DNA of 64,000 nt from Pedobacter panaciterrae (GTDB lineage Bacteria; Bacteroidota; Bacteroidia; Sphingobacteriales; Sphingobacteriaceae): contig NZ_LGEL01000005.1 of the NCBI RefSeq assembly GCF_001636695.1, forward strand, positions 1 through 64,000. Reading direction: 5' to 3'. The notes under the pieces are model-generated. The model searched no databases and was not told where the DNA came from. It saw only the letters and a list, made by a program, of their open reading frames with translations. Positions 1 to 8,164 of this stretch are shown piece by piece. The stretch's first letter is position 1. Each line of letters opens with the position of its first letter. Position numbers and translations under genes: made by a program.

Positions 1-450
1 CATCATCACCTGATCAGTAGCCTCAGGCCAGGACATTTGCGGATCAGTATCCCAGTTGTACTGCAAGCCTTCAGTACACAAAGTTACCTGCCAGTTTTGT
101 GCAGGCTTTAGCGTGCCCTTGCTTACCAGAAGCTGATCAAAAGCAATTTCTAAATCAGGATAAACCCCTTTAACGATGCGGCCTTTATTGCAGGCCTTTG
201 CCTGGTTAGAAGCATTGTCCATAGCCTGTATGGCAGCTATGCCAAAACCGGTATTGATAAAATCCAGCAAATTACGGAACAATTCACTCGATATTTTAGT
301 CACCATTCTGGATCTGAGTTGTGCGTTGGTAGGCGGTTTGGTAGTTGTGCCAATAGTGCGCGATACATTTTTGCCATTCAGAACATAGTATACTATGTTC
401 CCAATTCGGCCTCTGTGGTGGCCGTTAGGGCCGTTTTCTGCTATAGCCAT
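1..450 (-). CDS. DUF6266 family protein (3' end beyond window)
   Basis: The minus strand is open from an ATG at 450 to the window edge, so about 150 residues are visible and the C-terminus is missing. The protein starts MAIAENGPNGHHRGRIGN, followed by VYYVLNGKNVSRTIG, a glycine-rich opening typical of DUF6266 proteins, which are known only from Bacteroidota and have no assigned function. No signal peptide or membrane segment is visible. The upstream side holds an 11-bp repeat array and decayed genes, which suggests accessory DNA. The family call rests on recall of the N-terminal pattern. Confidence 0.75.
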   Translation of the reverse strand, partial: MAIAENGPNGHHRGRIGNIVYYVLNGKNVSRTIGTTTKPPTNAQLRSRMVTKISSELFRNLLDFINTGFGIAAIQAMDNASNQAKACNKGRIVKGVYPDLEIAFDQLLVSKGTLKPAQNWQVTLCTEGLQYNWDTDPQMSWPEATDQVMM

Positions 451-567
451 GATCTATTTGGTTAGAAATTCCTGCTGCACCATGCGGCAGGAACTAATCA
501 AGATAAGGCTAAAATAAATGAACTGCAACTATATTGTGAATAATTACAATATAATGACTATAATATA

Positions 568-720
568 ACTACATATTGAATACATAATTAATATACTGTT
601 AGTATACTATTAAGATACCGTTGGAATACCCTAATGGTATATCAACGGTATATCAACGGTATGTCAAGGGTATACCAACGGTATTCCAACTATGTATTTA
701 TTATGTATTCAATATGTAGT
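568..720. repeat. Inverted array of 11-bp units in a large hairpin
   Basis: Perfect 21-bp inverted arms lie at 568-588 and 700-720. Inside, units at 587, 598, 609 and 620 (the last GTTGGAATACC) run in one orientation. After a 5-nt centre, five units run in the other orientation at 636, 647, 658, 669 and 680: GGTATATCAAC twice, GGTATGTCAAG, GGTATACCAAC and GGTATTCCAAC. The 11-bp rhythm continues weakly beyond both arms. Units are similar but not identical. Function is unknown; the array lies in a 570-bp stretch with no intact gene. Confidence 0.85.
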
Positions 721-835
721 TTATATGAATTTATATTTAACCAAATATCTGCCCATATTAGAGTTGGCAGCAGGCTGTTCGATAAGATTTTGTTTGATGT
801 TTAAGTAAGGTGGGTTTATTAATGAGCATAATTAT

Positions 836-987
836 AGTCTGTTTAATTTGGAGAAGCTAGAGTTACAAAAATGTAAGGGATTAGTAATATTAATAAACTT
901 AAGAGTCTTTTTCTTCTGGATTTAGGCTCAATTGATAGCCTCAAAGGCTTAGGAAATCTTAAGGAATTGAGAGCTTTTTCATTTTAA
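836..987 (+). pseudogene. Leucine-rich-repeat protein remnant
   Basis: One frame from 836 reads SLFNLEKLELQKCKGLV and runs to a stop near 922. A second frame from 919 reads DLGSIDSLKGLGNLKELRAF and stops at 985. Both pieces have the leucine spacing of LRR repeats (LxxLxLxxCxxL) and follow each other in order with a frame change near 910-919. No start codon or longer reading frame is attached. This looks like the eroded tail of an LRR protein, though short leucine-rich matches can arise by chance. Confidence 0.45.
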
Positions 988-1096
988 AGTAACCAGAAGT
1001 TGCTGACATCTGAATATATTTGATTGTGAGTAAAAAATAATTGTATCGGAAGAAGTCATTATCAATAAAATATACCTCGTTCGAGGTTATAAAGTA

Positions 1097-1573
1097 ATGT
1101 TGGACAGAGACCTTGCAGAAATGTACGGAGTGGAAACCAGGACGCTGAATCAGGCTATAAAACGGAATGAAAAACGCTTTCCGGACGATTTTATGTTCCA
1201 AATGACCAGCGAGGAACTATCGGATTGGAAATCACAGAATGTGATATCCAATAAAGAGAAGATGGGGTTAAGGAAACCACCAAATGTTTTTACTGAACAG
1301 GGCGTTGCTATGTTGTCAAGTGTGCTCAACAGCGAAACAGCCATCGAGGTAAATATAGAAATCATCAGAACCTTTACCCGCATTAGGCAGATGTTGAGCA
1401 AGCATATCGAACTTCGTTTGGAAGTAGAGAAAATCAAAAAGAAATTGGATAACCAGGACAAGAATATGGAAGTGGTATTTCAATATCTGGATGAATTGCT
1501 GGAGAAAAAGGATCAACCTAAGCCGGAACGTAAAAGCATGGGTTATAAAATCAATCAGGGTAAAGCTGAATAA
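1097..1573 (+). CDS. ORF6N (KilA-N-like) domain protein, 5' end frameshifted
   Basis: Residues from MLDRDLAEMYGVETRTLNQAI onward match the ORF6N DNA-binding domain found in phage antirepressor-like and bacterial proteins; a charged coiled-coil-like tail covers about 95-145. The first ATG lies inside the domain. The same frame upstream (1037-1096) encodes IIVSEEVIINKIYLVRGYKV, the usual ORF6N opening, but it has no start codon. A GTG at 1026 followed by AGT AAA AAA sits one base out of frame across an A6 run (1032-1037). One lost A would explain this, so the gene may be broken, recoded by slippage, or affected by a sequencing error. Confidence 0.75.
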   Translation: MLDRDLAEMYGVETRTLNQAIKRNEKRFPDDFMFQMTSEELSDWKSQNVISNKEKMGLRKPPNVFTEQGVAMLSSVLNSETAIEVNIEIIRTFTRIRQMLSKHIELRLEVEKIKKKLDNQDKNMEVVFQYLDELLEKKDQPKPERKSMGYKINQGKAE

Positions 1574-1701
1574 CGAGTGCCGTCCACTGAAATTAGGGTA
1601 TAATCAATGGAGTAGGAGTGAGTTGATGATCGGGACTACGATATCAATGGTAATAGGATGAAAAATATTTTATAATATTGCAGTTCATTGAAATTTAACT
1701 A

Positions 1702-2223
1702 ATGAAAAAAATATTCTTCTTAACTGTTGTTACCAGCTTATTTTTATTTATCAATGCGAATGCACAATCTAGTTCTCAAATAGCAGAGCCTAGGTTGGGA
1801 ATAGGGTTTGACTTAGGCTTACCCATTGGTAATTTTGGAGATTTTGCAAACTACGGAACAGGGGGTTCTTTACTTTATCAACATCCGGTATCAAAGTCGC
1901 TAAACATTACCGGAAATGTAGGTTACATCAGGTTTAATGGTAAAGAAACTATTGGAACATTAAAATACAGGCAAAGTTTTATCCCAATTAAAGCCGGTGC
2001 AAGATATTTCATTACGGAAAATATTTATGGAACCGCCGAAGTGGGTGCAGCTATTGCTACTGCTAATGGCAGCGGAGTTTCTTTTATTTATACTCCTGGT
2101 TTGGGAGTTGAAATCCCGGTTTCACGTACGGGCTCATTAGATATTGGAGCAAGGTATGAAGGATGGGCAAAAAATACCGGAACATTATCATTCATAGGTT
2201 TAAGAGTCGGATACAATTTTTAA
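1702..2223 (+). CDS. Outer-membrane beta-barrel (porin-like) protein
   Basis: This 173-residue protein starts with a clear signal peptide (MKKIFFLTVVTSLFLFINANA, cleaved near QSSS). Alternating strands with many glycines follow, and it ends in GLRVGYNF, a terminal aromatic typical of outer-membrane barrels inserted by BAM. The length fits a small eight-stranded barrel of the OmpA/OprG-like type. It lies 10 nt before gldF and may be co-transcribed with it, although a functional link is not shown. Substrate or partner is unknown. Confidence 0.8.
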   Translation: MKKIFFLTVVTSLFLFINANAQSSSQIAEPRLGIGFDLGLPIGNFGDFANYGTGGSLLYQHPVSKSLNITGNVGYIRFNGKETIGTLKYRQSFIPIKAGARYFITENIYGTAEVGAAIATANGSGVSFIYTPGLGVEIPVSRTGSLDIGARYEGWAKNTGTLSFIGLRVGYNF

Positions 2224-2233
2224 AAGCAAATGA

Positions 2234-2962
2234 ATGTACGCAGTTTTTAAACGAGAATTATTCAGTTTGTTGAATTCACTAATGGCTTATATTACCATTG
2301 GTGTATTTTTATTGGCTTCTGGATTGTTGCTTTGGTTTTTTCCGGATACCTCAATATTGGAGTATGGATATGCCGAATTAACAGGATTCTTTAGTTTGGC
2401 GCCATTCCTGTTTATGTTTCTGATCCCCGCAATTACGATGCGTTCATTTGCCGAAGAAAGGAGAGAGGGAACTTATGTTTTGCTGGCTTCACGACCCTTA
2501 ACCGATTGGCAAATTATTCTGGCAAAGTATTTTGCCTGCTTGGTTTTGGTACTGTTTTCATTGATACCTACACTGATTTATTATTACACTATCTATAAAC
2601 TGGGGATGCCAGTTGGAAATATCGATACAGGCGCCGTAATTGGTTCTTACCTTGGTTTATTGCTGCTAGGGAGTTCTTTTGTTGGTATTGGCATATTTGC
2701 TTCTTCTGTTACTAAAAACCAGGTTATTGCATTTGCTGTTGCCGTATTTATTTGTTTTATCGCTTACAGCGGTTTTGATGCATTGAGCAAAGTTTTTTCA
2801 ATGCGTTACCTGGAAAGTATTTTTTTAGGACTAAGTATAAATGAACACTATCAATCTATAAGCAGGGGTGTTTTGGATACGCGTGACCTTGTTTATTTTT
2901 TCACTTTTGTATTGTTCTTTTTAGGAATTACCAGGCTGGTAATTGGAGGGAGAAAATGGTAA
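2234..2962 (+). CDS. gldF: Gliding-associated ABC transporter permease GldF
   Basis: A 242-residue polytopic membrane protein with about six hydrophobic helices and the ABC-2 permease signature around residue 70 (MRSFAEERREGTYVLLASRPL). In Bacteroidota this family pairs with GldG and the ATPase GldA; the complex was first linked to gliding motility and resembles Gld/Nos-type exporters. The reading frame overlaps gldG by 7 nt, which supports translational coupling. No gldA is in the window, so the ATPase must be encoded elsewhere. Confidence 0.93.
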   Translation: MYAVFKRELFSLLNSLMAYITIGVFLLASGLLLWFFPDTSILEYGYAELTGFFSLAPFLFMFLIPAITMRSFAEERREGTYVLLASRPLTDWQIILAKYFACLVLVLFSLIPTLIYYYTIYKLGMPVGNIDTGAVIGSYLGLLLLGSSFVGIGIFASSVTKNQVIAFAVAVFICFIAYSGFDALSKVFSMRYLESIFLGLSINEHYQSISRGVLDTRDLVYFFTFVLFFLGITRLVIGGRKW

Positions 2963-4638
2963 AGTTAAAGAATAATAAAGTTGCCGCATTACTGGTTTTT
3001 GCAGCCGGACTAATATTATTAAATATTGCTGCACAGTATGTTTATACCAGGATAGATTTTACAAAAGAGAAACGCTTTACGCTGACACCCAAATCTAAAA
3101 CGATTTTAAAAGAGGCTAAAAAACCAATAACCATCACGGTTTTTTTGGATGGTGATTTACCGGCAGCTTTTAAGCGTTTGAAAAATGCAACTAAAGACCT
3201 GCTGGCCGACTACAAAGCTTACGCAGGCTCAGATATTAAAATTGATTTTGTAGATCCAATTTCAGGATTGTCGGTTGCTGAACAAGATACAGTCATCAAT
3301 CACTTATATCAGGCAGGCATAGAGCCTACAACTTTAAACATTAAAAATGATAACGGCTTTGCTCAAAAGACTATATTTCCGATGGCCATGGTTGAAGGAA
3401 ATGGAAATCAGCTGGCTTTAAAGTTGCTCCAGAATCTGGATGCATCAGGTAATTATGAAGAAAATATCAATAATTCCATTCAAAATCTGGAGTATGTATT
3501 TACATCAGCTATTCAAAAGGTGTTAAGTGGACAGCATCCGAGGATAGGCTTTACAGAAGGAAATGGTGAACTGTCTGATCAGCTGTTGAATGATGCAATC
3601 AAAAGTTTGTCGGAGAGTTATGAGGTAGGCAGGGTAAACCTGAATCAGATTGATAAATCAGGCTTAGATAAATTAAAGTTATTGATAGTTGCAAAGCCTG
3701 AAAAGGAATTTACAGAGGCCGAAAAATATAAAATCAACTACTTTGTGATGAATGGAGGCAGGGTAGTTTGGAGCATAGATCAGGTAAGTGCAAGTCTGGA
3801 TAGTTTAAGAGGTGCCGGAGAGCAACTGGCATTTAATAAAAAACTGAATCTTGATGATATGCTGTTTATGTACGGGGCAAGGGTTAATTATGATCTTGTA
3901 GCTGATGCCAATTGCGTTGAAATCCCCTTAAGTATGGGTGGGCAACAAGGTCAGATTCAGATGGCGCCCTGGGTATTTTATCCAATCCTGATGCCTGATA
4001 CGGCAAATAATCTGGTGAAAAATATTGATGGAATTAGAAGTGAGTTTGTGAGTACTGTAGATACTATTAGTGTAAAAGGAGTTAGCAAAAAGATAATTTT
4101 ACAAAGCTCAGCTTATAATAAAGTTCACAATACACCAAAGATGCTTTCCTTGCAAATGGTTGCCGAACAGCCAGATCCACGTGAGTATGCCAGTGTTCAG
4201 CGTACAGTTGGTGTGCTGTTGGAAGGTAAATTTCAATCAGTATTTTTAAACAGGCCGGTTCCTGCCGGGATTGCTGAACCCTATAATGTTCCTGCAGAGA
4301 GTAAACCCACAAAAATGATTGTAATTGGGGATGGAGATATCTTTAAAAACCAGATAAGCGCAAGAGATGGATCCGCTTTTCCTCTGGGTTTTGACAGATA
4401 TACTGAAAGAAACTACGGAAATAAGGCATTGTTATTAAATATTGCTGACTTTTTATCGAATGATGATAATCTGATCTCTTTGCGCAATAAAGAAGTTAAG
4501 ATCAGGTTATTAGATAAGGTACGTTTGCGTACCGAAAAGCTGCAATGGCAGCTAATTAATATTGCTTTTCCATTATTATTGTTAATATCATTCGCAATTT
4601 TTCAACATTATTACCGCAAGCATAAGTATGCAAGGTAA
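2956..4638 (+). CDS. gldG: Gliding-associated ABC transporter protein GldG
   Basis: This 560-residue protein has one N-terminal membrane helix (about 10-28) and one near the C-terminus (about 535-553), with a large extracytoplasmic region between. The order fits GldG: an N-terminal domain with RIDFTKEKRFTLTPKSKTIL, then a DUF4350/GATase-like fold. It overlaps gldF and ends 34 nt before dnaN. A gldF-gldG-dnaN order is, to my recollection, common in Bacteroidota. It probably forms the periplasmic part of the GldAFG transporter. Confidence 0.93.
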   Translation: MVKLKNNKVAALLVFAAGLILLNIAAQYVYTRIDFTKEKRFTLTPKSKTILKEAKKPITITVFLDGDLPAAFKRLKNATKDLLADYKAYAGSDIKIDFVDPISGLSVAEQDTVINHLYQAGIEPTTLNIKNDNGFAQKTIFPMAMVEGNGNQLALKLLQNLDASGNYEENINNSIQNLEYVFTSAIQKVLSGQHPRIGFTEGNGELSDQLLNDAIKSLSESYEVGRVNLNQIDKSGLDKLKLLIVAKPEKEFTEAEKYKINYFVMNGGRVVWSIDQVSASLDSLRGAGEQLAFNKKLNLDDMLFMYGARVNYDLVADANCVEIPLSMGGQQGQIQMAPWVFYPILMPDTANNLVKNIDGIRSEFVSTVDTISVKGVSKKIILQSSAYNKVHNTPKMLSLQMVAEQPDPREYASVQRTVGVLLEGKFQSVFLNRPVPAGIAEPYNVPAESKPTKMIVIGDGDIFKNQISARDGSAFPLGFDRYTERNYGNKALLLNIADFLSNDDNLISLRNKEVKIRLLDKVRLRTEKLQWQLINIAFPLLLLISFAIFQHYYRKHKYAR

Positions 4639-4644
4639 TTTTTA

Positions 4645-4652
4645 TATTTTTG
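4645..4652 (+). promoter_or_regulatory. Candidate promoter -7 box for dnaN
   Basis: TATTTTTG matches the Bacteroidota -7 consensus TAnnTTTG and lies 20 nt before the dnaN start. No convincing -33 TTTG is seen. Confidence 0.4.
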
Positions 4653-4672
4653 AGAACTGACAAGATCATACT

Positions 4673-5797
4673 ATGAGATTTATTGTATCCACATCAACGT
4701 TATTAAAACATTTGCAAACAGTAAACGGTGCATCAAGCAGCAGTACTGTTTTGCCTATACTGGAAAATTTCTTATTTGAAATTAAGGACGGAAATTTAAC
4801 GATATCTGCAACAGACTTACAGACCAGCATGACTACTTCTTTGGCTGTTGAATCTAAAGAAGGCGGTAAAGTAGCTGTACCTGCCAGAATATTGTTAGAT
4901 ACCTTAAAAACTTTGCCAGATCAGCCTATTTCTTTTAATATTGATGATGCTTCATTCTCTATTGAGATTAGTGCCGGAGATGGTAAATATAAATTGAGCG
5001 GTGAAAATGGTGATGACTTTCCAAAAATACCGGTAGTTGAAAATGCCTCATCTGTAAATTTACCGGCATCAGTATTAACTGAAGCCATTACCAAAACTAT
5101 TTTTGCGGTAAGCAGCGACGAGTTAAGACCGGCTATGACAGGCGTTTTTTGTCAATTATCTGAAGAACATATCACTTTTGTAGCAACTGATGCTCATAAG
5201 CTAGTAAGATACAGACGTATGGATAGCAAAGCAGATAAATCATCTTCTTTTATCCTTCCTAAAAAAGCTTTAACACTATTAAAAGCTGCATTACCATCAA
5301 CAGATGTAAATGTTTCTGTTGATTATAATGCAACAAGTGCTTTCTTTAAGTTTGAAAATATAAACCTGGTTTGTCGTTTAATTGATGAGCGTTATCCAGA
5401 CTATGAAGCGGTAATACCTGCTAATAACCCTAATAAATTGGTGATTGACAGGGCTTTGTTTTTAAATACACTACGTAGGGTAGTTATTTTTGCTAATAAA
5501 ACCACTCATCAGGTAAGATTAAAAATCAATGGAAGTGAATTAAACATCTCATCAGAAGATTTAGATTTTGCTAATGAAGCTCATGAGCGTTTGAGTTGCC
5601 AGTACGAAGGAGAAGATCTTGAAATTGGATTTAACGCACGTTTCTTAATCGAAATGTTAAGCAATTTGAGTGGAGAAGAGGTTACTTTAGAACTCTCTAC
5701 ACCAAATCGTGCAGGCTTGTTAATCCCTCAGACCAATGATGAAAATGAAGATGTTTTAATGCTGGTTATGCCGGTAATGTTGAATAATTACAATTAA
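4673..5797 (+). CDS. dnaN: DNA polymerase III subunit beta (sliding clamp)
   Basis: The 374-residue product has the length and three-domain layout of the bacterial beta clamp, which forms a ring dimer around DNA and tethers the replicative polymerase. Family signatures include the opening MRFIVSTSTLLKHLQTVNG, RPAMTGVFCQL near 145 and FNARFLIEML near 320. It follows gldG on the same strand. A TAnnTTTG box just upstream suggests it can be transcribed separately. No dnaA or oriC-like cluster is visible here. Confidence 0.97.
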   Translation: MRFIVSTSTLLKHLQTVNGASSSSTVLPILENFLFEIKDGNLTISATDLQTSMTTSLAVESKEGGKVAVPARILLDTLKTLPDQPISFNIDDASFSIEISAGDGKYKLSGENGDDFPKIPVVENASSVNLPASVLTEAITKTIFAVSSDELRPAMTGVFCQLSEEHITFVATDAHKLVRYRRMDSKADKSSSFILPKKALTLLKAALPSTDVNVSVDYNATSAFFKFENINLVCRLIDERYPDYEAVIPANNPNKLVIDRALFLNTLRRVVIFANKTTHQVRLKINGSELNISSEDLDFANEAHERLSCQYEGEDLEIGFNARFLIEMLSNLSGEEVTLELSTPNRAGLLIPQTNDENEDVLMLVMPVMLNNYN

Positions 5798-5873
5798 AAA
5801 TCTTAAATAATAGCAAAGGTTTGGTTATAAGCAAGCTGCTGCCTATTTTAGATTTAAAAACATACTATAACCG

Positions 5874-6536
5874 ATGAAAAAATCTTTCTTTTTATACTTT
5901 GCTCTGGGAGTTGCTCTTTTGAGTGCTTGTGTTAAGGCGGCCAAACCAGAACCAGTTGGGGACGTTTTTATAAGAGCTGTCAATACGGTTAAGGGATCAA
6001 ATCCTCAGGATTTTTACCAGGGCCCGGTAAAAAAAAGCACATCTCCAATTTCATACGGAGGAACAACAGGATATCTTACCCTGCCTTCGGGGCCTTATCA
6101 ATTTGCCTTTGCTGACCCAGGTTCTAGTACGGCAAATGGTGCTTCGCCTTATGTAAACATTACAATAGGAACAACGGCAACTGTTTTCTATGCCAGAAAT
6201 TTAGACTCAATAACTGTTGCATATATTTTTCAGGACGATGTTGCACCTGCTTCAATTGCAGGAAAAGCAAAGGTTAGATTTATTCATCTGAACTATTATT
6301 TATATAATTCAATTAATGTTTTAAATGGTGAAACGGCACTTTTAACAGGTATTCCATTTGCCATTGCTTCAAAATATATAGAAGTTGACCCTGGTACTAA
6401 GTTTACTGTTACGGGTACTGGTGTTACTACTGCACCTGTAATCGACGGCAATCTGCAAGCAAATAAGAATTATACAATTTGGATAGATGGAACGTCGGCC
6501 AAAGAGTTGACGGGGCATGTTCTTTCATCTAATTAA
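5874..6536 (+). CDS. DUF4397 domain lipoprotein
   Basis: The N-terminus MKKSFFLYFALGVALLSAC is a lipoprotein signal with the acylated Cys at residue 19. The rest (220 residues) is a beta-rich exported domain with VFIRAVNTVKGS and AKVRFIHLNYY segments, matching the DUF4397 pattern of small immunoglobulin-like repeats. It is predicted to be surface or periplasmic and anchored by lipid. A hairpin terminator follows. Function is unknown. Confidence 0.75.
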   Translation: MKKSFFLYFALGVALLSACVKAAKPEPVGDVFIRAVNTVKGSNPQDFYQGPVKKSTSPISYGGTTGYLTLPSGPYQFAFADPGSSTANGASPYVNITIGTTATVFYARNLDSITVAYIFQDDVAPASIAGKAKVRFIHLNYYLYNSINVLNGETALLTGIPFAIASKYIEVDPGTKFTVTGTGVTTAPVIDGNLQANKNYTIWIDGTSAKELTGHVLSSN

Positions 6537-6557
6537 TTAAATGACATTTCTAAGTTT

Positions 6558-6589
6558 AAAAATATCATGCTTATTACCATGATATTTTT
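6558..6589 (+). terminator. Rho-independent terminator after the DUF4397 gene
   Basis: AAAAATATCATG (6558-6569) pairs with CATGATATTTTT (6578-6589) around an 8-nt loop and ends in a T run. It lies 21 nt after the upstream stop and just before the DedA gene. Confidence 0.65.
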
Positions 6590-6613
6590 AATTTTGGGCT
6601 TAATTTATAAAAC

Positions 6614-7270
6614 TTGGAATTTTTCACTTTTTTAGTAGACTTTCTTCTTCACATTGATAAGCATTTGGAGGAGATCATCAGAGATTATCAGAATTGGACT
6701 TATGCCATTCTTTTCTTAATCATTTTTGCCGAGACAGGTTTTGTAGTTACTCCCTTTTTGCCCGGCGACTCTTTGTTGTTTGCTATGGGTACCCTAATTG
6801 CCGGAGAAAATACTGGCTTAAGTATTTGGGTGATGCTAATTCTCTTAATCGTGGCAGCTATATTGGGTAATTCTTTAAATTATAAATTAGGTAGTTATTT
6901 TGGTGTTCGGGTATTTAAGCAGAGCAATAGAATCCTAAAGCTTGAATATTATAACCAATCGCACATGTTTTTCGAAAAACATGGTGGTAAAGCCATTATT
7001 TTTAGTCGTTTCTTACCTATTTTCAGAACAATAGCTCCCTTTGTAGCTGGGGTGGCAAAAATGCCTTTCGGAAGGTTTACTTTCTTTAACGTTATTGGTG
7101 GTGTAGCCTGGATAACCAGTTTACTTATGGCCGGATATTTATTGGGCCAAATTCCTGTAGTTAAAAAGAACTTCGATATTGTAATTGTGGTGATTGCTGT
7201 TGTTACTTTTTTCCCTGCAATATTTGCTGCTTTAAGATCTAAATTTAAAAAGAAAGAAGTAAAACCATAA
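6614..7270 (+). CDS. DedA family membrane protein (VTT domain)
   Basis: A 218-residue polytopic membrane protein with the two DedA signatures: FLPGDSLLFAMG near 48-59 and RFLPIFRTIAPFVAGVAKM near 128-146. DedA/VTT proteins are implicated in lipid scrambling and membrane homeostasis. The chosen start is TTG at 6614 because no ATG lies between it and the conserved DFLLHIDKHLEEIIRDY segment, which is part of the family N-terminus. It converges on the gene at 7272 with only 1 nt between stops. Confidence 0.9.
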   Translation: MEFFTFLVDFLLHIDKHLEEIIRDYQNWTYAILFLIIFAETGFVVTPFLPGDSLLFAMGTLIAGENTGLSIWVMLILLIVAAILGNSLNYKLGSYFGVRVFKQSNRILKLEYYNQSHMFFEKHGGKAIIFSRFLPIFRTIAPFVAGVAKMPFGRFTFFNVIGGVAWITSLLMAGYLLGQIPVVKKNFDIVIVVIAVVTFFPAIFAALRSKFKKKEVKP

Positions 7271-7271
7271 G

Positions 7272-8129
7272 CTAGTAGGAGGGTTGGCCTGCATCAACCC
7301 ATGCCGAATACCAGAATGAGCCAATGGTTAATATTGCTGATTTCATCTGTTTTTCTACCATATTGTTCATAGAATTATGATACGCTTTGGCATATTCGGT
7401 TGAGTATTGCTTAAGTACCTGATCGTTTCTTTCTGAAAAGCTATATTTTCTGTATCCGGGAAATGTTTTATTCAAATCTGCTTCCAGCGTTAAAACAGAA
7501 TCTACAAGGCTATGAGTATGTGTTATTACTTTCCAGATTTCTGTTAATGGGTTCTCGATATACTTTGCCTGACCCACCAGAAAGTTATAATCCTGCGAAA
7601 ATAGTTCAGGAAGTCTGCTTTCCCAAAACGCATGAATACCAACCTGGTCGGTTAGTTGCCCGTTGTGATTTTGCGTAGTATGTAGTGGTACATGGGCATC
7701 AGCAATGTAGTGGCCCAGATAGGCAGAGTAGATCAGAATTTTTAGGGAATCTCTGGCCTTAAAGGCATTTACAAGTTTATAATAGCTCTTTTGAATTTGC
7801 CATGGAAGGATTCCATTCTTTGCCAATTGAGGCTCACCATATCTTTGGATAGCGTCATCCCACTTGCGGGGAATACTGTCAATATGTTGTTCGTATAGTT
7901 CAACATCAAGATAGTGTCGGGGTGCTTCCGCAGTATCTGCATAGCGGCGTTTGTCTGGGTCAACCGCATGATCAGAAAGGTATTTTATATTCGCTTTATA
8001 GAATCTATTGATGCCGGAAGGCAGCGTGAAAACTGCCAGGTGGTTAATTCTCATGTGGGCAAAGAAACCCCATGAGCTGAGCAGAAGAATTGCCGTAATA
8101 AGCGTTACGGAAATAAAAGTGTATTTCAT
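7272..8129 (-). CDS. Zinc-dependent phospholipase C-like protein
   Basis: The signal sequence (MKYTFISVTLITAILLLSS) is followed by WGFFAHMRIN, so the mature protein would begin with or near Trp20. An N-terminal Trp and downstream His residues form the tri-zinc site of the phospholipase C / S1-P1 nuclease fold. Other ligand-like segments are SDHAVDPDKRR, LGHYIADAHVPLH and HAFWESRLPELF. The length (285) fits the bacterial family. It is secreted; the substrate may be phospholipid or nucleic acid and cannot be decided from sequence. Confidence 0.8.
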   Translation of the reverse strand: MKYTFISVTLITAILLLSSWGFFAHMRINHLAVFTLPSGINRFYKANIKYLSDHAVDPDKRRYADTAEAPRHYLDVELYEQHIDSIPRKWDDAIQRYGEPQLAKNGILPWQIQKSYYKLVNAFKARDSLKILIYSAYLGHYIADAHVPLHTTQNHNGQLTDQVGIHAFWESRLPELFSQDYNFLVGQAKYIENPLTEIWKVITHTHSLVDSVLTLEADLNKTFPGYRKYSFSERNDQVLKQYSTEYAKAYHNSMNNMVEKQMKSAILTIGSFWYSAWVDAGQPSY

Positions 8130-8164
8130 TTCCGTAAAACTATATAAAGAAACCTTTAGGGTGG

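Noticed and set aside
176-388. 70-residue plus-strand frame
   Set aside because: It lies opposite the DUF6266 gene and shows no family pattern.
959-1201. Minus-strand frame overlapping the ORF6N gene
   Set aside because: It is a shadow of a gene with a clear domain and crosses the LRR remnant.
4673-5797. Origin of replication near dnaN
   Set aside because: No dnaA gene or cluster of DnaA boxes is seen, and dnaN next to gldG is not a mark of oriC in this phylum.
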